DNA from: UBA1413 sp964567485
GTDB lineage: Bacteria > Bacteroidota > Bacteroidia > Bacteroidales > Prolixibacteraceae
Direction: 5' to 3'
DNA: 64,000 nt
NCBI GenBank assembly: GCA_964567485.1
Contig: CAZMMX010000003.1
Span: 93,580 to 157,579 of the forward strand
Part shown: positions 60,540-64,000 of the stretch, one piece after another
Layout: the number at the start of each line of letters is the position of its first letter
Numbering within the stretch: the stretch's first letter is position 1
Program-made: the position numbers and the translations under genes
Notes under the pieces: model-generated
What the model was told of the DNA's origin: nothing
Database searches by the model: none
What the model saw: the letters and a program-made list of their open reading frames with translations, nothing else

Positions 60540-62399
60540 TTATTCCTTGACAAATTTGCTGACCATGGGTCCTTCCGGGGTGATACATCTCACGAGGTAG
60601 ATTCCCGGGGTGAGGTTCCCCACGTTCAGACGCATCTTCGGGGTTCCGGTGTTGACCACCGAGAGGTGAAGACGGCCCGAGAGGTCGAAGAGATCGGCAC
60701 GTTCCACTCTGGCGGCATGGTCGATGAAAAGCTCGGAGCGCGCCGGAACAGGATACAGGCGGAATTCTGAGAAGGCAGGCTGTTCCACGCCCGTACTCTT
60801 CACATATCCGGAAACCAGGAAATCATCGACTTCCCATCCGGCAGCCCCCTCGGTGGTCGAGGTGTAGACAAAAGCGATATACACCTTGCCGGAATAGGAG
60901 GAGAGGGCATATTCTCCCGAGGCTTTCCAGTTGTACCCTCCCGTTGACAACTCAAACTGGGAGGTGATATCGGTCCAGGCGGCTGCAGCAATACCCGACG
61001 CGGTATAGTCTCCCGCAAAGTTGGAGGAAATCATCACCTTCATGTCAGGCCCCGTGTAGTTCTTAGCCGTTCTGAAGCTGACCATGATGTTGTCGGCGGT
61101 GTCGAGGTTAAGGGCCGGGGTGATGAGCCAGTCTTCGTTTTCCTTGTTGCCGCTGGCATAACCATTCATGTAAGCATAGCTGTTGTTGCTGTAAGTGGCC
61201 TTTTTCCATAACTGTTCACCGGTGATGCTCACCTGGGTGAAAGGGTCCAGCGAAGTTTCAAAATCTGTGGAATAGAGGATGTCGGGCTGTGTTTCAGTAT
61301 AAAGCTCCAGTTTGACAGGCTCGGCCTGCTTATTAGGGGTAGCCTCATCATCCTGGGCCACCACATAAATGTCGTAATCGGTTTTAGTGGTCAGGCCTGT
61401 CAGCGCCGCGGTATAAGGGGTTCCGGCAGCGGCCACTTCCATGGAGCCCGATGCTACGGGAGTCACAGCGCCATAAGCTGCACCGGCAATGACCTGGTCG
61501 GCGGTGGGGGCGACGGCATCGTTAGCCACCACCATGTAGAAGGCCTTACCGGGTTCATCAAGGCTGACCTCCAAGGTCGCCCCGGTGGCACTGATCGCGC
61601 TGAGTGCCGGGAAACCAACGGCAAAGACCGGGGCAAACGTATCGCCACCCAAAGCGGCAGTAACGGCATCTCCCCAGGAAGTAGCCACCCTGATGCCATC
61701 CACAAGAACATTCTGACCAGCGCTGAACTGACGTAAGGCGATGCTCCCGGGATTGATGTCGGACTGACTCGAATCGGTAAGCGGGCCAATGGTGGGTGTA
61801 GCGGGTTCGGTGGCAGGGATGGTCGCATCCATAATATACAAACTGACGATATCGTTCTTTTCTCCATCGACGATTTCGTATTTCATGACCATCAGGTAAG
61901 TCTTTCCGAAAGCGAAAGCTCCCGCGGTGACCGGTGTGGCGGTATTTGACCCGACTGAGAGTCCGAAATTGAAAGGATCGGCAGTCCCTACAAGGAATAA
62001 TTTAGGCCGGTATGTGGTACCCACAGGATCTCCGCCAAAATGGAGGAAATAGCCATCGGCAGAGCCGTTCACCTGAATCATAAAGGCGGCATAGACCTTT
62101 CCGGCGGTTTGAACCGTAAATCTCCGGTGTACATCCTCCCCGTTGTTATCAAATAGTGCAGCCCCCCCGATATTGGAAAGGGGATAACCGGCAAAAGTCA
62201 GTCCGGGAACAGCCACATCGATGGGCTGGGTTCCGCCACCGCTATGGGCAGTCCACCCCGATGCCGTCAGAAGGGCACCGGCAGCATAATCAAAATTTTC
62301 CACCATCAGAGGCTGCGCATTTCCACGCTGAACGGTGAAAACCAGGCATACAGCCACCAGGGAAAGTTGTAATAGATGTAGAATTTTCTTCATAATCAA
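60540..62399 (-). CDS. Secreted multidomain protein with choice-of-anchor and T9SS sorting domains
   Basis: A 619-aa exported protein. Signal peptide (about 1-28, ending GNAQ). Residues 29-240 form a jelly-roll-type domain (VENFDYAAGALLTASGW, GKVYAAFMIQVNG). A fibronectin III-like domain is at about 250-365 (TGATLEVSLDEPGKAFYMVV). A choice-of-anchor J domain is at about 370-530 (FETSLDPFTQVSI, GWEVDDFLVSG). A type A T9SS sorting tail ends the protein (RLYPVPARSELFID...LTPGIYLVRCI). No catalytic motif is recognised; it is probably an adhesin or ligand-binding surface protein. Its anchor domain resembles the ends of the two DUF5689 lipoproteins. Confidence 0.85.
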   Translation of the reverse strand: MIMKKILHLLQLSLVAVCLVFTVQRGNAQPLMVENFDYAAGALLTASGWTAHSGGGTQPIDVAVPGLTFAGYPLSNIGGAALFDNNGEDVHRRFTVQTAGKVYAAFMIQVNGSADGYFLHFGGDPVGTTYRPKLFLVGTADPFNFGLSVGSNTATPVTAGAFAFGKTYLMVMKYEIVDGEKNDIVSLYIMDATIPATEPATPTIGPLTDSSQSDINPGSIALRQFSAGQNVLVDGIRVATSWGDAVTAALGGDTFAPVFAVGFPALSAISATGATLEVSLDEPGKAFYMVVANDAVAPTADQVIAGAAYGAVTPVASGSMEVAAAGTPYTAALTGLTTKTDYDIYVVAQDDEATPNKQAEPVKLELYTETQPDILYSTDFETSLDPFTQVSITGEQLWKKATYSNNSYAYMNGYASGNKENEDWLITPALNLDTADNIMVSFRTAKNYTGPDMKVMISSNFAGDYTASGIAAAAWTDITSQFELSTGGYNWKASGEYALSSYSGKVYIAFVYTSTTEGAAGWEVDDFLVSGYVKSTGVEQPAFSEFRLYPVPARSELFIDHAARVERADLFDLSGRLHLSVVNTGTPKMRLNVGNLTPGIYLVRCITPEGPMVSKFVKE

Positions 62400-62573
62400 T
62401 GTTTTATAATAAGACTTAACGATAATTACTCCGTCTTTAAAATTAACATTAATTACTTTACTATGGTAAAAATGTCACACTTCATATGATCAGAATAGGG
62501 TGTTTTCGAGGGTATGCGAAGAAAATTCCGGCATTGAACTGCGGAATAGCGCCGGCGCAGGGAGATTGAGGAC

Positions 62574-62605
62574 AAAAAAAAAGTCAGGGATAAACCTGAC
62601 TTTCA
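62574..62605 (-). terminator. Terminator after the initiator tRNA
   Basis: On the minus strand the stem AAGTCAGG/CCTGACTT with a 6-nt loop is followed by a run of nine T residues (62574-62582). It lies just beyond the 3' end of the tRNA. Confidence 0.8.
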
Positions 62606-62608
62606 GAG

Positions 62609-62681
62609 TAGCGGGGGTACGACTCGAACGTACGGCCTCTGGGTTATGAGCCCAACGAGCTACCAACTGCTCCACCCCGCA
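62609..62681 (-). tRNA. Initiator tRNA-Met (anticodon CAU)
   Basis: The minus strand starts TGCGGGGTGGAGCAG. The anticodon loop CTCATAA gives CAU. Two initiator features are seen: the 1:72 pair is a mismatch (T1 with T72), and the anticodon stem ends in three G-C pairs (GGG/CCC). Discriminator base A; no encoded CCA. Confidence 0.9.
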
Positions 62682-62723
62682 ATATATTTTACATTCAAAG
62701 AATTTCAGAACTCAATTGCGGTG

Positions 62724-62731
62724 CAAAGATA
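62724..62731 (-). promoter_or_regulatory. -7 element for the initiator tRNA
   Basis: The minus strand reads TATCTTTG, an exact TAnnTTTG match, 42 nt upstream of the tRNA. Confidence 0.6.
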
Positions 62732-62781
62732 ATTAAAATTTGCACAAAAACGAAAATTCTCTGACAATTGGTCCATTATTT

Positions 62782-64000
62782 TTATTCCGCCATTACCGGA
62801 ACGGCCACGGGAATGGTCTCAACGATCTTCGCCAGCACACTATTTCTGTTGCTTTCCTCCAGGGTGGCTATTCTGACGGAATGGCTTCCCCCCTTTTGTA
62901 CCACCTTGAGGATATTGCTTTTCCGGGGTACCACCACCCCGCTGGCCGACCAGGGATCATCACCGCCGTAGATAAAAACCAGGGGCAGGGAAGTGGAACG
63001 GAGGAAACGGGCCGACTTGTCGGCCGCAGAACGGTCAAAGGGGGGCCGGTAACCCTCTGGTAAAAAGAGGCGGGCCAGATAACCCCTGGCCGAGGGGATC
63101 TCGAGATATTTGCGGAAAGGCCGGGTGTCATAACCGTAATATCCCAGTTGCCGGGCCGCCTGCACAAAGAAGGAGCCCATGCGTTCCAGCTCTTCCAGCG
63201 AGAAGTAATCGGGGGAGGCCACGCTCATCCAGTGGCTGAAGATCTCCTCATCGGTGGCGGTCAGGGGAGGTATCGCCGCCGGGTCTTTTCCCCACTGCCA
63301 GAAAGAGAAGCTGTATTCCAGAAGGGTATAGTCATAAATCTCAGCCATACCTGCCCGGAAGGTATATTTCTTCTCCGTCACCAGTTTCTCAAAAAGGGGC
63401 ATCAGACGATCACGGCGGCGGAGCACCTCGGTTTGAAACTCCCTGATTTTTTTTCGGCTGGCACGGTCACCCGGCTCCCTGGCAATATAAGGCTCATGAC
63501 GCCCGTCTTCCACCGCGAAATTCATGGGCGCCACATAAGAAACGGTCAGGTCCACGTCGCCGGGATAGAAAACCCGGTGAAGCAGGGCCGTCTGTCCCCC
63601 TTTGCTGATTCCGGTATTGACCCATTTCCCGGTGAACCAGGGCTTCAGAAGTCCGGTAATCAGGTGATGATCAGCGGCGGCATTTTCCACGGTCAGGTAC
63701 TGCCAGTCACCCCCTTCAGGCCACGACTCCCCGAAATAGCGGTGTTCCGCCACCACCTGGTTGGCTCCCAGTAAGGGGCATAACTCGTTAAGATACCGGG
63801 GGTTCTTAGCATAACCTGCGGCATACCCTTCGGTCACCAATACCACGGGAGCGCTTTGCTCCAACAGGGAAACAAAGACCCTTTGCAGGAAAACTCCCTT
63901 GGACTGATCGTGATGGTCGACAGGTTGCCTGACCCACACCAGCAGAGACTCCTTGAAAAAAGGATGGGCCTCCAGAATTTCCACACGCTCAACAGATTCC
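62782..64000 (-). CDS. S28/S37-type serine peptidase (5' end beyond window)
   Basis: The frame is open to the right edge, so the N-terminus and signal peptide are missing; about 406 codons are present. The alpha/beta-hydrolase motifs are VWVRQPVDHHDQSKG, VLVTEGYAAGYA, AEHRYFGES, the nucleophile elbow GISKGGQ (Ser codon at 63604-63606), IYGGDDPWS (acid) and GGSHSVRI (histidine). This order fits the S28/S37 group of secreted prolyl- or tripeptidyl-aminopeptidases. With the S46 peptidase it suggests peptide feeding. The GTG at 63984 is internal and not a start. Confidence 0.82.
   Translation of the reverse strand, partial: ESVERVEILEAHPFFKESLLVWVRQPVDHHDQSKGVFLQRVFVSLLEQSAPVVLVTEGYAAGYAKNPRYLNELCPLLGANQVVAEHRYFGESWPEGGDWQYLTVENAAADHHLITGLLKPWFTGKWVNTGISKGGQTALLHRVFYPGDVDLTVSYVAPMNFAVEDGRHEPYIAREPGDRASRKKIREFQTEVLRRRDRLMPLFEKLVTEKKYTFRAGMAEIYDYTLLEYSFSFWQWGKDPAAIPPLTATDEEIFSHWMSVASPDYFSLEELERMGSFFVQAARQLGYYGYDTRPFRKYLEIPSARGYLARLFLPEGYRPPFDRSAADKSARFLRSTSLPLVFIYGGDDPWSASGVVVPRKSNILKVVQKGGSHSVRIATLEESNRNSVLAKIVETIPVAVPVMAE

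Noticed and set aside
1..64000. Mobile elements, prophage, CRISPR arrays
   Set aside because: No transposase, integrase, phage structural gene, regularly spaced repeat array or long terminal repeat was seen; gene content is that of an ordinary chromosomal region.

Overview
The window is a stretch of a Bacteroidota (Bacteroidetes) chromosome, most like an anaerobic or facultative member of the Bacteroidales/Marinilabiliales kind; the exact order is an inference. The evidence is a recurring promoter -7 element TAnnTTTG in front of many genes, two proteins with C-terminal type IX secretion (T9SS) sorting domains, surface lipoproteins of the DUF4292 and DUF5689 types, an S46 dipeptidyl-peptidase, a B12-dependent ribonucleotide reductase and a glycyl radical enzyme. 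A run of exactly 100 N (53195-53294) shows that this is a scaffolded draft assembly. No prophage, insertion sequence, CRISPR array or rRNA operon is visible.

Layout. 1-12 kb is housekeeping: the start of trigger factor, tRNA-Leu, lptB and tatC, recQ, ahcY, a Rieske-like lipoprotein, greA with a hairpin leader, a HIT hydrolase and dnaE. 12-21 kb holds trxA, a DUF58 protein, a GH32-fold protein that has lost its catalytic triad, YceI, a Crp/Fnr regulator and a methyltransferase, then the dut-TPR-DUF4292-EnvC envelope cluster. 21-27 kb holds a glycyl radical enzyme (probably trans-4-hydroxyproline dehydratase) with its activase, a small membrane protein and a type I pullulanase. 27-35 kb holds alanine dehydrogenase, tsaE, gcvH, B12-dependent ribonucleotide reductase, Kdo transferase and a U32 protein. 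35-40 kb is a block of exported proteins of largely unknown role. 40-45 kb is a sugar-oxidoreductase cluster (aldo/keto reductase, two Gfo/Idh/MocA enzymes, a TIM-barrel isomerase). 45-52 kb holds rnhA, an S46 peptidase, an M23 peptidase, dxr, rseP and tatA.

52-62.4 kb is the most distinctive part. A TonB-dependent receptor without a SusD partner is followed by two tandem lipoproteins with OB-fold-like DUF5689 domains and a T9SS-secreted endonuclease I. Next to them are two exported endonuclease/exonuclease/phosphatase-family proteins and another T9SS-tagged protein. I read this as a candidate system for capturing, cutting and importing extracellular nucleic acid, built like a Sus locus but with nucleases in place of glycoside hydrolases. 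The window ends with an initiator tRNA and a truncated S28/S37-type serine peptidase.

Functional links: tatC and tatA lie about 50 kb apart, and one Gfo/Idh enzyme carries a twin-arginine signal they could export. The peptidases, the HypD-like enzyme, alanine dehydrogenase and GcvH fit a peptide- and amino-acid-using lifestyle. LptB, WaaA, the DUF4292 lipoprotein, RseP and the EnvC/M23 proteins serve the outer membrane and cell wall.
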